Assembly (NCBI GenBank): GCA_964020155.1
Contig: OZ026553.1
Coordinates: forward strand, 1,620,479-1,684,478
Origin: Chondrilla cf. caribensis
Lineage: Eukaryota; Porifera; Demospongiae; Chondrillida; Chondrillidae
Length of the DNA stretch: 64,000 nt
Direction of reading: 5' to 3'
Numbering within the stretch: the first letter of the stretch is position 1; each line of letters starts with the position of its first letter. Positions 1-12,429 of this stretch are shown here, piece by piece. Below the pieces are notes generated by a model. It was not told where the DNA came from. It saw nothing but the letters and a program-made list of their open reading frames with translations, and did no database searches. Made by a program: the position numbers and the translations under genes.

Positions 1-1088
1 GTTGGAGGTGATACGGCTAGAGATGAATACACAGACCTCCTCAATGGACCAATGGATCATGGTAAGTACCACGTATATGATCCTCTACAGATGTGTACCA
101 CATCTCTTAAGCACCAAAATGGACTTGCCTGTTATAACTACCATAATTAATATCTCGATTTAATGATTCTAATGAAACGTTTGATATAATAATGTAATCA
201 TTTGCACGTTCTAATTCCGTTTTGATATGTCAAGCTTTCCATGATGCATGCATAGGTGCTACGCAGCTGTTACCATCTTTCTATGTGAGTAGTTTGTGTA
301 TGGATTTAACATTAAAACAAGAAATAAATTGCACTGTCTTTCAATTGTAGTTTTTAATGCACTCTGTTGTAATGATAGCCTTTTTGGGGTATGCACCCAT
401 AGATATCCCATTGTAACAGTAACAGTCAACATTCTCATGTGCAATAATGTGTAACCTGTGTTTGTTCCACTACTTCCACCATCACACTACATCTGGATCT
501 CCTCGCTTTAGGGTGGTGTACTTACTATACCTGTCTGAAGAGGCTGTCCACGTTCTTCTCCATCATTTCACTTGGTCCTCGTAGTGAGTTCCACATATGG
601 GCAACCTCCACGAACCCAAAAGGACTCAGGTACCACATCCTCAATGCTCCTCCCAATGAAGGAGTCTTGCTCCACATTTGGTTTCAGGACACCTTCAGGA
701 AAGATGTGTACAAGGTATGCGAAGAACATGCGTACAGTACATACAGTGTTATGCCCACATATCTTAAAGTATATTGGCCCAATATGCATCCAATGCTGAA
801 GGAATGCATCCTCAAATGCAAGTTCAAGTGCATTGTAGAAAAACTATACAGTGCTTGGTACATCAAACAGGGACTTCCCCTTCAGATAAACCAATATGAC
901 AATATGATACCTGCATCATGATACACCTGTGTACTCGCATGCTGGGTAATTTTTCAAGATTCACAATTTTGTTTGCACTACTGTATACTTCTCTGTTCAG
1001 ACACACCTTGTATGATAGTTTATGTGTATGTATGAACATAACATCACTATGTATGAGTATATTCATGCATCTCAATGGTATTGTCATC

Positions 1089-1131
<43 letters not shown>

Positions 1132-4100
1132 TGTGTGTGTGCACTGTTGCATTTGCTTAATGAAAATGTAAATTTCTACAGTGGCAACGTCACTGCTGTG
1201 TATGTCCTTACTTTCCCATATGTAGAATGGCATTTACATTGCATCTGCTAACACCAAGTACACTACCAATGGTGCAGCCTACGAGGAGTCCGATCCCTTG
1301 TTTGTTCCATCCTACGAGTCCTTCAGTGGTGACAACTACTTTGATCGGAACACACATATTCTCCATCTGGTCAGTGGACAGTTTGTGTTAGAATACACAA
1401 AGTTTTGGGAATGTGGCTATATATATGGTCGACCATGCGCTGTGAAGTCTGTAAACAGTATTATACATTATTGAGCCTTGAAGTGATACCGTATCTGTAG
1501 AAGTTATGAATCACAGGGAGTAGTTTGATATGCACATTAATTTTAATCAAAATACTTTCTTGCTTTAGTATAATATTTGATAAGCAGTTATCTGCAATGT
1601 ATATCTGTACATTTCTCAACAATTTGCAGTATTCAGTGTTCTATTTGAACACTTCCCTTTGGTATTGGACACTTCTAATTGTTATTACAATTTGTCAATT
1701 AATTGCCTAGCAACTGATTGTTAAGCTATAATAACAATGCTGTGTGAGGTTTAGTATACAATTATATAAATTTATACAGAAACATACCACATAAGAACTG
1801 AAGTATCTCTTTTAGGGCTATAGTGGATATTCCTGTTGACTCTGACTTGATTGTTTACAAGGGAGATCAACTACAACCCTACCAGAGGTACTTTAGTTAG
1901 CAAATAATCTTCTTTACACTGTCTTTTCATTTCTTGCTTATTGCAGCTTGTCAAAGGAGATACCCCTATAGAGATACGCACACCTCCAGTGGTGATAGTA
2001 TCTCTCACTGTTACTGTATCGTTTGAAGATTTCTTCAGTCCAGAAGCACTTCTTTCAAACCTGGCATTCGTGCTCAAAATACCGCTGAGCTCAATTCGGC
2101 AGGTCAATGTGATTCCTGAAGACTCACCAATAAGCCGTAGAAGGAGACAGAGCAGTGTGGGGAACGATACAATGGAAATAACACTTGAACTTGGTTCACG
2201 ACCAGAGATGAACAGATCCTCGCCTGGTGTTTCAACTGTGGAAGAGCAACTCAATGGTACCAACACTGAATCTGTCGACAATGGCTCTTTGCAAGAGGTA
2301 TGTGTATTCATGTCCTCTGCATATAGTACATAGCAATGAACAACTGTGCAAACATTAGCACGAATTTTTTGGGGGTTTCTGGAGCATTTGACACTTAACC
2401 TGGTAGGTGACTTTATTGAGGCAAGAGGTGTCATTTTCCAATTTTCCCTCACTCTAACATATCAGCACGTTTAACTTTTTTCATTTCAAAAATATAAAAT
2501 CTTTCACCTTCTTTTTCCTAATCTATTTGCATGTACATGTGTGAACAATTTGTGTAGTATTGTGTACATTTTAGGAATTGGTGGATATTTTTTCACACAG
2601 TCACCCTGTACATGTGGTTTTCACCAATCTAACCCATCCACGAAGACACACGGAGACGTATGTGTCTTACCTCACATCACATCACGTCTCATACCTCATT
2701 GTGTCATGGCATACGTGGTTTTCACCAATCTAACCCATCCACCAAGACACACGCAGACATGTGTCTTACCTCATATACATACTTCACATCATGTCACATC
2801 TCATACCTCAATGTGTCATGTTATCGTAGGCAGAGTTGACCAATGGAACTGGTATTGTTACAGACACACAACCAGAAGTGGTGGTAGGTTTACTACAAGT
2901 TGTATTGCTGTGTATTGTGTGCATCACTCACTGTTCTCGGTTCATCGAAGAGTGACAACATCTACAACGACGATCCCCCTCCCGACGACGAAGCATACTT
3001 GAACGAGTACGAAGAACAGGAAGTGGCTTATGAGGGACAGGTTGGAGACTACATGGCAGCAGTACAGGAGGCCATTACAGCCAACGACATCGCTGAAACA
3101 TTTGTTATGTTGGTGAGCCGGATAAAGTGGTGGCAGTGGGTCTGAGAGAGGAGGCTTGTATTGTGGTATGTATGGCAGGTGTAATGAGAGGGATGGTGGT
3201 GGTGAGTGTAGTGGGAGATGGTGGTGGTGAGTGTAATGGGGGATGGTGGTGGTAAGTGTAATGGGGGATGGTGGTGGTGAGTGTAATGGGGGATGGTGGG
3301 TATAGTGAAGATTATAGAGATGAACTAAATAAGAAATGTACCAGAATTTGTCAAAACACTGACCTTGGCCTTACAAACATAAGCATTTGGGTACTTTCAA
3401 CTGTTTCTTTTATTACTTTCATGACATGTCACCACATGCTGACCAATAAAACAATAGCAACTCTATTCTTTATTCTGCAATCTACTTAATGATTAGTGTG
3501 CAATCAGATTTGAAAGGTTCTGATTTCAAAATGTAATGGTTGCTTGGAGACCCTTATCAGTGGAAGAATGTGTTTGTGAAACCATTCTTTTGGTCCCAAT
3601 AACTATCTACTAGTTTGGACATCTTCTTTGGAATTGCTTGTTATATGTACACTGTACATTTCAATTTCAGATACAAACCCAATCTCTACAGTTGGACAAT
3701 GTCACTATAACCGAAGTCTCCATACAGCCTGCAGTGGCCTCCCCTCCTCCAGAGCCTCCGGCCATCCCCCCGGAGTACAACACCACCGTCGAGACTCCTG
3801 CAACTCCAATTGAAGCATACAATCCTGTGAAGTCCGGGGACTCAAATGGCTCCAAACTATCCATCTTCACTCCTCACAGGATTGTTCTGACGCACCATCC
3901 ACCAAAGGAGGTACTGTTAGGATTGTTGTTGTAACTGAACAATGAGTTGCTAGGCAATTGATTGACATTTAAATGACAATTAACTGGCATGGAAAGTGTG
4001 TGATAGTAAAGTAAAAGTGTACAAATAGCAGAGATATTTGCTTACATTGCGCACTTTGATCTGCCAACGCAACATGCCACCTATTTAGCTACATGTCATG

Positions 4101-6847
4101 CCAGATCCATGATTATTTCTCCATTCTTCACAGACTGGTAACCTGGTGTACATCCAGGTGGAGGTCAGAGACGAGAAGGGTCTTGTGGTCCAGCACCTCG
4201 GCATATCCCAACCTTGGCAATGTGTGGCCTCACTCATACAAGGAACCACATCTGATGGAGGGTGATTGTGTGGGAAGTGGGACCAATCCGATGACTTGTA
4301 TTGTATTTGTGTATTACTGTGTGTACATGTATTTATGTATTAACGCATGCACACACACGTACACACACAGCAAACACAGTCTGGTGAGATTCTGAGCCGA
4401 ATGTATTGTCTTTTCCAATTTGCACAGCCTGCCCACACTGGGAGGGACCACAAATGTGTCCTTTGTAAATGGGAGAGCTACCTTCACAAGATTAAGGATC
4501 AATGAGATCTCCAACGATGTCCTGTTACAGTTGTCTACAAAGCCTGGGAATCTCCATGTATCAACAACAACACCTCTTTCAGTGGTACCGCCCCCTTCAA
4601 CCACCCCTCGTGTCATAGTTCACTTCAAGTTGACTGGAGAGTACAGTACTATCGAGTCGGACCTGCAAGGGTTTGTTAATGCAGTGAAAAGGGCTCTGGC
4701 AACTGCTCTGGATGTTGACATATCACGTCTACAGGACATTAAGGTGAGAATGAGCTTCATACCTTTTGTGTATGTGGTGTGTCCTATGTGTTTATTTTGA
4801 CATACTACATTATCTTATCATGTTTCCATTAAAATACAAGAGTTTATTTACATTTCATTGAAAATTTGATATTATATTTCTGTCTGAAGTGTCATTTTAT
4901 CCCTACTCTCTATGAGCTCAAATTCATTGTGCTTAGCTGTTCGACTTGGGCAACATCGCAGTACAGCTGGAGCTGTTGGATGTGCTGAAATACGACCCTC
5001 CTGATACCCCCTCTCTAAATGCGTCCTTGTCGTTGCTGAGGAGTATTGTGAACAGCAAGACCTTTTCTGTGAGTTGGTGGATGGTAGTGAAGGACATGCA
5101 TATAGCGATGTACATATGTGGTTTCATATACACATGTAATGGTATGTGGCCATGTTCATACATGAACTGTGTAGCGACACACATGCTGTACATATGTTGA
5201 CATGCACAACTCTAGTGATGGATGCACGTATTGACTCACATGTGTAGTGGTGTACATACATGTTGTACACACATGTTGTGATTAATTAAAACTTCACAAA
5301 TGCACATATTTTACATAATATTGTACTAAGATGTATTTTTATACCCGTTCAATAGTTTTCGTATCGAAACAATATATACACATCAGTGGTGGGCAGTTTT
5401 GTTGAAGGTCCAGTAATAATACCAGACGATACAACCATTGCTCTGATAGCTGGGCTGTGCAGTGCTGGTGCATTCTGCCTTTTGGTTGTGGCAGCAATAG
5501 TCTGCTTCTGTGGTTGCAAGTTGAGGAAGAATGCTAGCAAGAACAAAGTGTCCGCCTCAGCTCTGCCAGTTCACCAGGAAGAGACTGATGATGGTTTCGC
5601 ATTCAAGGTTAGTGCATGTGTATTCAAGTAACAGCTAAAGCACCTCCGGTAGGACTGTAGAGGATGTACAGGCATCTTGACTTGATTGTCTGTTTTCACA
5701 ACAGCCATGCCAGAGATACTTTAGTTGATATGTGGTATGTTCCCGTATAAATCGTGCACAGATATAACGCATACATTTGAGCAGCAGACTGAATGGTGTC
5801 CATATTAAAAAAAACATCTGATGTAAGAAATTTACTCAGAGTACTTTCCCCATTACTACGTATATGTATTGCAAGGGCAAGTAAAATAGCCAAAAATTCT
5901 TCGTTATTTAATATCAAAGCATTTTTTTTTAATTTTTTTTGATAAATTGGAGTTCTTTTACCCTAAAAGGTTTGAATTGATATGGCAGAGGCTTGTAAAT
6001 GCTTGGGTGAACTGCAAACTGGCAGTACCAAGGGTGATTTGGAGTTTGAGGTTTCCATGACAAGGTGGAGGTTCACATTCCTTTTATTTTTGAGGTTACC
6101 AAAATATTGGCAACTATTATCCAACAAGGGTATCCCGACCCTCTATGTATCCCTCCTACTAAACACAATGACCATTGTACCATGTGTGTTTTGTGTTATT
6201 CCTCTACGTATGTTCCCACTTTATGCTTAGAATGCTGTATACGAAAACGATGAAGAACGTGAAGCATTTGAATTGAGCTACGTGGAGTCCTCTGTGTCCA
6301 TGAACACCGAGTGAGTTTGCAGCCTACATTAGACTGCCCATGGCATATAAATGAGTTTCACGTTAGTGCATAATTGCGTATATGGGTCCAGTTGTGCAAG
6401 TATGGGCTGGTTAATCTGTGTGTGTGTGTGACTGCTGGCAATGCTATAACTATGACTGCCATCGTTATATGTGGTATGTTGCGTGGGCGACTTCAAAGGA
6501 AAAGCAGTTCATTCACTGCAGCATTGTGGATAACTAGTTATTTCCTATTCACACGTCTACTAATCATTGTTTGACCAAATGTGCACTATCGGAATAAATA
6601 GCAACTGATTGACACTTACAACATACCACATAATAACTAAAGCACCTCTCCAGAGGTACTTTAGCTATTACATAAACACACTTAATGAAAGTGTTGCCAT
6701 TACTGGACCAGGTGTAGAATGTACATGTAAAAAACTGTGGTATAGAGAAGTATTTACTTCATTGTACATCAGGTGTTTGTTTGTGTTTATTCTTTGCTCA
6801 ACCTTTTTAGGAAATCTCTGGTTGATCATGAAGCATCATATGCCAAG
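1..6847 (+). CDS. Fibrocystin-L (PKHD1L1)-like membrane receptor, 3' part, partial at window start
   Basis: Exons that join in phase: 1-61, 512-714, 1226-1369, 1947-2297, 2830-2883, 2951-3112 (weak acceptor), 3671-3910, 4134-4261, 4428-4743, 4937-5068, 5356-5607, 6231-6310, 6811-6847. Translation shows GPRSEFHIWATSTNPKGLRY (exon 2), FVPSYESFSGDNYFDRNTH (exon 3), then KGDTPIEIRTPPVVIVS and a SPISRRRRQ basic site (exon 4), a pattern I associate with the C-terminal ectodomain of fibrocystin-L. Exons 9-10 read as a second SEA-like or ferredoxin-like fold. Exon 11 holds the membrane helix (LIAGLCSAGAFCLLVVAAIV) followed by the basic stop-transfer KLRKNASKNK. The tail is short and acidic (VYENDEEREAFELSYVESS). 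If exon 12 is not spliced, translation stops at 6312-6314; if it is, exon 13 adds SLVDHEASYAK, and candidate further exons lie at 7184-7211 and 7732-7861. A large type I surface receptor is inferred; the 5' end lies outside the window. Family call from memory of the pattern, not a search. Confidence 0.68.
1089..1142. repeat. GT/TG microsatellite
   Basis: Alternating GT run with one A interruption, inside the second intron of the fibrocystin-like gene. Confidence 0.95.
1796..1897. mobile_element. MITE-like element, CTAAAGTACCTCT family, copy 1
   Basis: About 100 bp bounded by inverted ends: AACTGAAGTATCTCT on the left and CCAGAGGTACTTTAGTT on the right. It sits in an intron of the fibrocystin-like gene. 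The upstream flank ACATACCACATAA recurs at 6621-6633 next to another copy, so the family unit is longer than the palindromic ends. Confidence 0.6.
2610..2825. repeat. Two-copy tandem duplication (~100 bp unit) in an intron
   Basis: The block with TGGTTTTCACCAATCTAACC, then CCAAGACACACGCAGAC and the cytosine-rich CTTACCTCA stretches, occurs twice in a row at about 2614 and 2719 with few differences. It lies in the intron before the short exon 2830-2883. Confidence 0.8.
3190..3300. repeat. GGGATGGTGGTGGTGAGTGTA minisatellite
   Basis: Four to five tandem copies of a ~27-bp G-rich unit (GGGATGGTGGTGG then TGAGTGTAATG). Intronic in the fibrocystin-like gene. G-runs are short, so quadruplex potential is modest. 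Confidence 0.85.
5632..5726. mobile_element. MITE-like element, CTAAAGTACCTCT family, copy 2
   Basis: Left end AGCTAAAGCACCTCCGG, right end CCAGAGATACTTTAGTT, about 95 bp, in the intron after the transmembrane exon of the fibrocystin-like gene. Same ends as 1796-1897 and 6635-6666. Confidence 0.6.
6635..6666. mobile_element. MITE-like element, CTAAAGTACCTCT family, solo palindrome
   Basis: Ends abut directly: AACTAAAGCACCTCT followed by CCAGAGGTACTTTAGCT, with no internal sequence. Flanked upstream by the same ACATACCACATAA as copy 1. Probably an internally deleted copy. Confidence 0.6.
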
Positions 6848-7396
6848 GTACCTGTGTACATACTGTATATATACGTATAGTATATGTGAGCATCCAAGTG
6901 AAAAGGACCCTTAACCATTGTTAACATAGTGTTCAGGATTTAACAAAACAGCCCAAGGATTCGAAAATTTCGGTATACATTGAATTTTTTTTCCATAAAT
7001 TCACTTATAATAATAGTGATGAAGAATAAGAAAGAGTCATGTCAATACAAAGCGTACTTTTAGAGAACAAAGCATTTTTGTCAAATGTTCAAAGTCATCA
7101 TTTTAAATAATACACAATTTTTCGGATTCGCTCTTGAATGACGTAATGAACTTCTATTGATTAGTATGGTATAACATTCTCAGTATACAGATTCCAGTGC
7201 CAAAAACACAAGTGAGCCTGTTATCTGTAATAACATTTCATGCGACTCAAACAAAGACATGTACATGTAGCACATAAAATTAATAGCTGCTCCTATGATC
7301 TGAATGATAGTGTCATCATCTGCAGAGAATAATAATAGGCTATCGAACAATACCAAAAACACGCATTTTTACAAGAGATCGCTCAAGGGCCCTTTT

Positions 7397-7639
<243 letters not shown>

Positions 7640-7731
7640 TATGTACACTAGTATAATTCTTAAATAATATTATTAACATTATTATTACATAATAATATTA
7701 TAGTACACGAAACTGTTTGTTGTTATAATTC

Positions 7732-7861
7732 CAGTGATTCTAGTGGTCCTAGTGATTCTAGTGGTTCTGGGAATCCAACCACTAGCTATCGTTCTCCATT
7801 CTCTGTTATTTCTGTAGCTGCAACCACACACCTGCCGTCCTTCTTTGCTGGATCACAATGA
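7732..7861 (+). CDS. Possible terminal exon of the fibrocystin-like gene
   Basis: A good acceptor (TATAATTCCAG) precedes a frame rich in Asp-Ser-Gly (DSSGPSDSSGSG, then NPTTSYRSPFSV) ending in TGA at 7859-7861. That frame needs a preceding exon leaving two bases, which a 14-base micro-exon at 7198-7211 would supply. Other candidate splices give a TGA immediately after the acceptor, or a hydrophobic frame ending at a TAG inside the exon. Which version is used cannot be decided by eye; it may also be untranslated. Confidence 0.3.
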
Positions 7862-8129
7862 ATGGTTAGTACTCAGCTCATTATCAATGACAACAAAGTT
7901 ATTGTTGTTGTTTTTGTTGTTGTTGTTGTTGCCATTGCTTTATCATTTTTCTGTCTTGTCCTGTCCAATCTTGTTATTACAAATCAGTTCAGCAAGGTAA
8001 CTAATTCTGTACAATGGTTAACAGTCCATAGCAGTCTCAAAAGTTACATTAATAGTAATAATATTGTAATATTATTATTGATTCTAATAATTATTATTGC
8101 TTATCATTTTCAGGAAAACTGGTAAGCAG

Positions 8130-9490
8130 ACACCAACCAGGATTGTTCATGTGTCCCCTTATAAGCAATAATAGAAATTGATGCTTTTTCGACTTATTAT
8201 TATTAATATTTAAATTTGACATTAATAGTAGTAATAATATATATTATATATGGAAATAATAATAATAATAATAATAATGATGATAATAATAATAATAATA
8301 ATAGATAAATAAAATAAATTAAAAATAAAAATTAAATAGGTGAGATAATATGATATAATAATAATTATAATAATAAATATTAATATAGTAGTAATAATAT
8401 AATAATTATAATAATAAGTATTAATATAGTAGTAATAATTATTAATTATTGCATCATAATAATGTAGCCAGCTACTTCCTGTTTTTTCTGGTTTCTCAGT
8501 TATTCATTAAAATTTATTGCAAGCATATTATATTTCTACTATAATTATTGAAATCAATGATACATAATAAAAATGCAGATTTAAGTCAATTCTACACTTA
8601 GTCTTAGTAGTACACTTTATAGTCTACCACTATAGTGAGTAAATTCATTCAGGCCCTATATGTAGCTCATGTACACTAGACGTCAACCAGTATCGATGGT
8701 ATATTACACATCTCAGCATGACAAGTATATATTCTGGGTGTCTCTTCAAGGTACTTATTGAGCACCTTTGAGAGTACAAACTCTCGGTGCCTATACGTAT
8801 TATACGTATTTATTATGTGGCCTATACTATAGTCTTATAGCTATAATATTATATATAACTAACTGGACATAGCCAGACACATGTAACAAATGTATATACC
8901 ATGGAACTGCAAAACATGCATTCACCACTCTGTACTATATATATAATATGGACAGGTATATATATAGGATATGTAACGCATGCACTTAGCCATCATGTGC
9001 ACATGGTCAATGAGATATATTATTACATTCATCATTCAATTTACTTCATAATGTAGTGGATATTATGTACATGAAAAAGGATTTTCCCACTACTCATTCT
9101 ACACTGAATCCCACAAACGATCTGATAGGCTGGAAGTCCAGCCAATACTCTGCTTAGCAGAGTTTGACAACCCATGAATATACCACTGAATATTATAGTA
9201 TAACATGCTTGAATTATAGTTGATCTGGTGACTGCAACTTCTAACATAATTCATATGCACTATGTCTAATACTATCATGTACTACATAATATGTTTTATA
9301 ATATACACTTTTGACTTCCTTTATAGCTGGGATTACATTTTTATATAACCTCACCCTCAGATGCATAATACATCCATTGGCAAGTTTAGTTACAATGTAC
9401 AGCTGCAGAATGACTACTGGGTACCTTATACAGAAGACAGACTAGATATATTTAATGTCAAATTAATAAAAGAATGGTGGTATACAATGT
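8130..9490. other. AT-rich intergenic stretch, no gene seen
   Basis: 8170-8460 is almost pure A/T with (TAA)n and (ATA)n low-complexity runs. The rest shows no open frame with splice sites or family resemblance. The 3' untranslated end of the NDUFV3-like gene probably lies just below 9496. Confidence 0.7.
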
Positions 9491-9495
9491 TTTGC

Positions 9496-11088
9496 TCAGT
9501 AACTGTTGCCTGGCTTGGGCTGCTCCAGTCGGTACTTCTGCATGGCGTCCTCCACATCATAGTAGAAATGTGAATCATAGCTCGGGTCATGGGTGTATTC
9601 CTTATCACTCTGTAGCGATTTGCCACCTTCAAATGGTAAAATAACACACACTTCAGGTAAATATAAACCTTTAAAAGCCTGGTAAGGGTAACTTTAATGA
9701 ATCAACACTTTCACTGTAATTGTTGGGCAAGGCCGAGTTTATGTTCAATTATACGTCTACATAATTGAACATAAACTCCACCTTGCCAAACAATTAACAC
9801 TTACGTAATAGAATATACACATACTGTATATCATTCATAACCTGGCTTCTTTAACATCATTTTGTGTAACCTGTCAATACAATGTCATATACTCCACAAT
9901 ATAATTTAAAAGCTCCTCTCTGATACACATACACCACTGCTGTAACACAAGGGCAAAAACCAAATCAGACATACACAGCAGAGTGCGCCAAAGCTAAGGT
10001 GGATTTCAGATTTCAGAGGTAAGATTTCACCATAAGATAGAGATCAGGTTGGTCACTCCCATGTCATTCCCACTCTTCAAGGCTGTCACTACAAACGTGC
10101 ATGTGGGTGAGGGGAGTAGAAATCAAGATTTCCTCAGCGTAATGCAGTCCCACTTGAGTCAGATACATGGGAACTGTTCGGATTGCTGAGAGCTGGGCAA
10201 CTTCAGGTTGGTGCTACTTCCCAAAGCATGAAAGTCTGTTTCACCTTTTTAAACATTTCGCTTCAGAGGACTAAACTGTTCTGACCATGCCAGACTGGGT
10301 GCTACAGCCTTGCACATACAAGACATGTCCCAATGCACTGAATATATTCAACAAAAATAAATGTTACCACTGTGTTCACATTGCAGATCATTTTATTATC
10401 AATATATACATGCTGTTACAGTTACAGATATCTATATCACAATAAACGAGGATAGCTCGTCTCCAAAAAACTCCACATAATGGAAGGTCACGAAAAGATA
10501 TCAAACCGTTTAGGTGCAGTCAACAAATGCTTAAACAAGCGAATCCTGGTGTTAAAATGGATACTATGACTTTGGTAATGATAAAGTCAGTTTTTTTTTT
10601 TTTAAATCTGATTCACCTGATTTCACATAGGCATGCTTTACAAATTGCATAGAATTCGTGGTATTCCCAATCGATACTACACTTTAATTCAATATATAAT
10701 ACACAAATCATTGTAATATAAGTATGTATAATCAATATACGTTGGGCCGTTAGCTAACTATAATTCCAGTGATTTCACACAATACGAAGTTGCTAGTTGT
10801 ACACACATAACTCACCTCCACCATCACTAGCTGATTGACCCGGTGAGTCGGAGCTCATTTTCACATAACAGTGTTTCTAAAGAAGGGATGAAACAAAATT
10901 AAACGAAGATTCACCACACTGCGTTTCTCATTATCAACGCTCCTGGATATTCCCAACAAAACTGAAAAATGATATCATAAGGCATAAATTCATATAAGTT
11001 TCAGGGTACTAACCTCAGGCCATACCCGTAGAGGTAGAACACAGTACGGTAAACGAATAGAAGCGGTTCTCAACAAATAAGACGCCAT
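9496..11088 (-). CDS. Small mitochondrial protein, NDUFV3-like complex I accessory subunit
   Basis: Three exons on the minus strand: 11014-11088 (ATG), 10816-10876 and 9496-9626 (TGA), with GT-AG borders and matching phases; 267 coding bases, 88 residues. The N-terminus (MASYLLRTASIRLPYCVLPL) is Arg/Leu-rich with no acidic residue, as in a mitochondrial presequence. A Ser/Gly linker (SSDSPGQSASDGGGG) follows. The C-terminal ~35 residues (THDPSYDSHFYYDVEDAMQK, then YRLEQPKPG) resemble the conserved end of NDUFV3, which has a tyrosine-rich stretch, an amphipathic helix and a KFRMPQPSSG-type end. NDUFV3 is the ~10-kDa subunit on the NADH-oxidising module of respiratory complex I. The length fits the short isoform. 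The family call is by pattern memory on a short protein, so moderate; the gene model is strong. Confidence 0.6.
9717..9801. repeat. Long imperfect hairpin
   Basis: Arms of about 34 bases (TTGTTGGGCAAGGCC then GAGTTTATGTTCAATTAT; return arm ATAATTGAACATAAACTC then CACCTTGCCAAACAATT) around a loop of about 8 bases. It lies in the second intron of the NDUFV3-like gene. Probably a small palindromic transposon. Confidence 0.75.
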
Positions 11089-11322
11089 TTTATCAGGCCA
11101 CACCTGTGACGTCATCAAAACTAACTGGGTAGTATTATGACAGAGGAAAGAGAAAGAAGCATTTTCTGGTGTAGGGATCGTGTAGCTCCCGATCATATAA
11201 TATGGTGTATATATAATTATCAAGCTAATAATAGTTAAAGACCAAGCATTTTACCCATGGCCTGAAACACAAATGGACCTTTCACATCATTAAAGTGGAG
11301 AAACAAGTGTCCCGAAGTAACA

Positions 11323-11470
11323 ATGACAATAATAGTGAAGAGATTTGAAGATGTCGCAGCAAAACTAAATCCGTCACAACAACAATCCATGTTTCTGGCA
11401 ATGGACAAAGGTGGATCAAGTTGGCTCTCAGTGCCAACCATTGAGGAACATGAGTTTACCCTCATAAGGG
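11323..11470 (+). pseudogene. Retroelement polyprotein scrap
   Basis: An open stretch reads NPSQQQSMFLAMDKGGSSWL then SVPTIEEHEFTLIR. This resembles a short conserved segment (GASTWL, two residues, LPxxEHGFxLHKG) that I recall from reverse-transcriptase-linked polyproteins of marine invertebrate retroelements. No start, no downstream domain and no extension were found. Just downstream, 11607-11650 contains a short match (ATCCCAGAAACAATGCC) to the repeat pair at 53120-53330 and 62685-62884. Confidence 0.35.
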
Positions 11471-11982
11471 TGAGTTTCGTGATGGAATTTGCATTCTACA
11501 ATATTATTATGATTTCACCTATATATCATGCATAACTCCATTTTTGTTGTCCCCAAGTCTGGCATATACATAAATGCATATTTGCAGTGATCTTGATTCA
11601 CTATACGTAAGCGGTAGAACCACGCAATCCCAGAAACAATGCCGATCACCCTATACGTCACTGGATATTATATGAAAGTTAGCAGAATACTAAACTTCCA
11701 TTCCTATTGTATAATTACCTAGCTGTACTGTATATACCATGATGCAGGACATCTGCAACTTGAGGATGTATCTAGGTTACTTGTTTCACCCGCCTATCTT
11801 CATTTAACCTGCTCTTTCTCTCAGCAAGTGTTATGCCTCAAATTGATTATTAATTCTCAAATGTAGTTCCAAAACTGTTGGCTCTACAAATGGCCCAGAC
11901 TGAATTGTTTCGAAAGCCTAGATGCTTGGTACAAGATACACTGTCAGCTTAAATGGTTGAATGGTTAGCTTTCGACACAGAA

Positions 11983-12412
11983 CAAAATTCAATGTAATTC
12001 ACTAGCCAGATAAATTTTAGCACCAAATGTTTTCTTCGTTGAGTGTTTTTTTGGTTGATGACAGATGATGATGAGATGCGTAAATAATAATAAGGTGGAA
12101 GGTAAAATGATGTAAGAATAATTATTGAAGTACAGCAGATACTAAAATAGTTCTTTGTTAATAGTACTAGTTCACCCACCACATGCAAACAACTACTTTA
12201 GTATCCACTGCATGTACTTATTGTATTATTATTCTTACATCATTTTATTTCCTGCCTTATTATTATTCACACATCATCTCATCATCACCTGTCTACATAC
12301 GCATAAAAAAGAACACACACAATCTGTATTCCATACCACTGAAGAAGACAGCAGTCAGCTGTCGAAACATTTGGTGCTAAAAATTCATAGCTATTGAATT
12401 ACATTGAATTTT
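11983..12412. mobile_element. Foldback element with hammerhead-like motif
   Basis: Two arms of ~190 bases are inverted copies: AAAATTCAATGTAATTCA and TTTTAGCACCAAATGTTTTC at the left, returning as CATTTGGTGCTAAAAATT and TGAATTACATTGAATTTT at the right. The inner arms share TAAGAATAATTATTG-type and AAGGTGGAAGGTAAAATGATG-type blocks. The right arm alone carries CTGAAGA (12339-12345), a 6-bp stem GACAGC/GCTGTC around AGTCA, then GAAAC (12364-12368), the order of a hammerhead ribozyme core; the left arm lacks it. Confidence 0.6.
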
Positions 12413-12429
12413 GATACATACACTATCTG

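Noticed and set aside
1816..1888. Possible exon reading AIVDIPVDSDLIVYKGDQ in the fibrocystin-like gene
   Set aside because: It lies wholly between the inverted ends of a MITE-like element. Exon 1226-1369 joins exon 1947-2297 in phase without it and gives the expected family sequence.
5349..5546. Open frame on the strand opposite the fibrocystin-like membrane exon
   Set aside because: Shadow of the + strand coding exon, as are the opposite-strand frames at 53821-54144 and 54819-55256 over the lyase-like gene.
11088..11323. Divergent promoter between the NDUFV3-like gene and a + strand gene
   Set aside because: The + strand frame at 11323 is a retroelement scrap, so there is no second gene to share a promoter.
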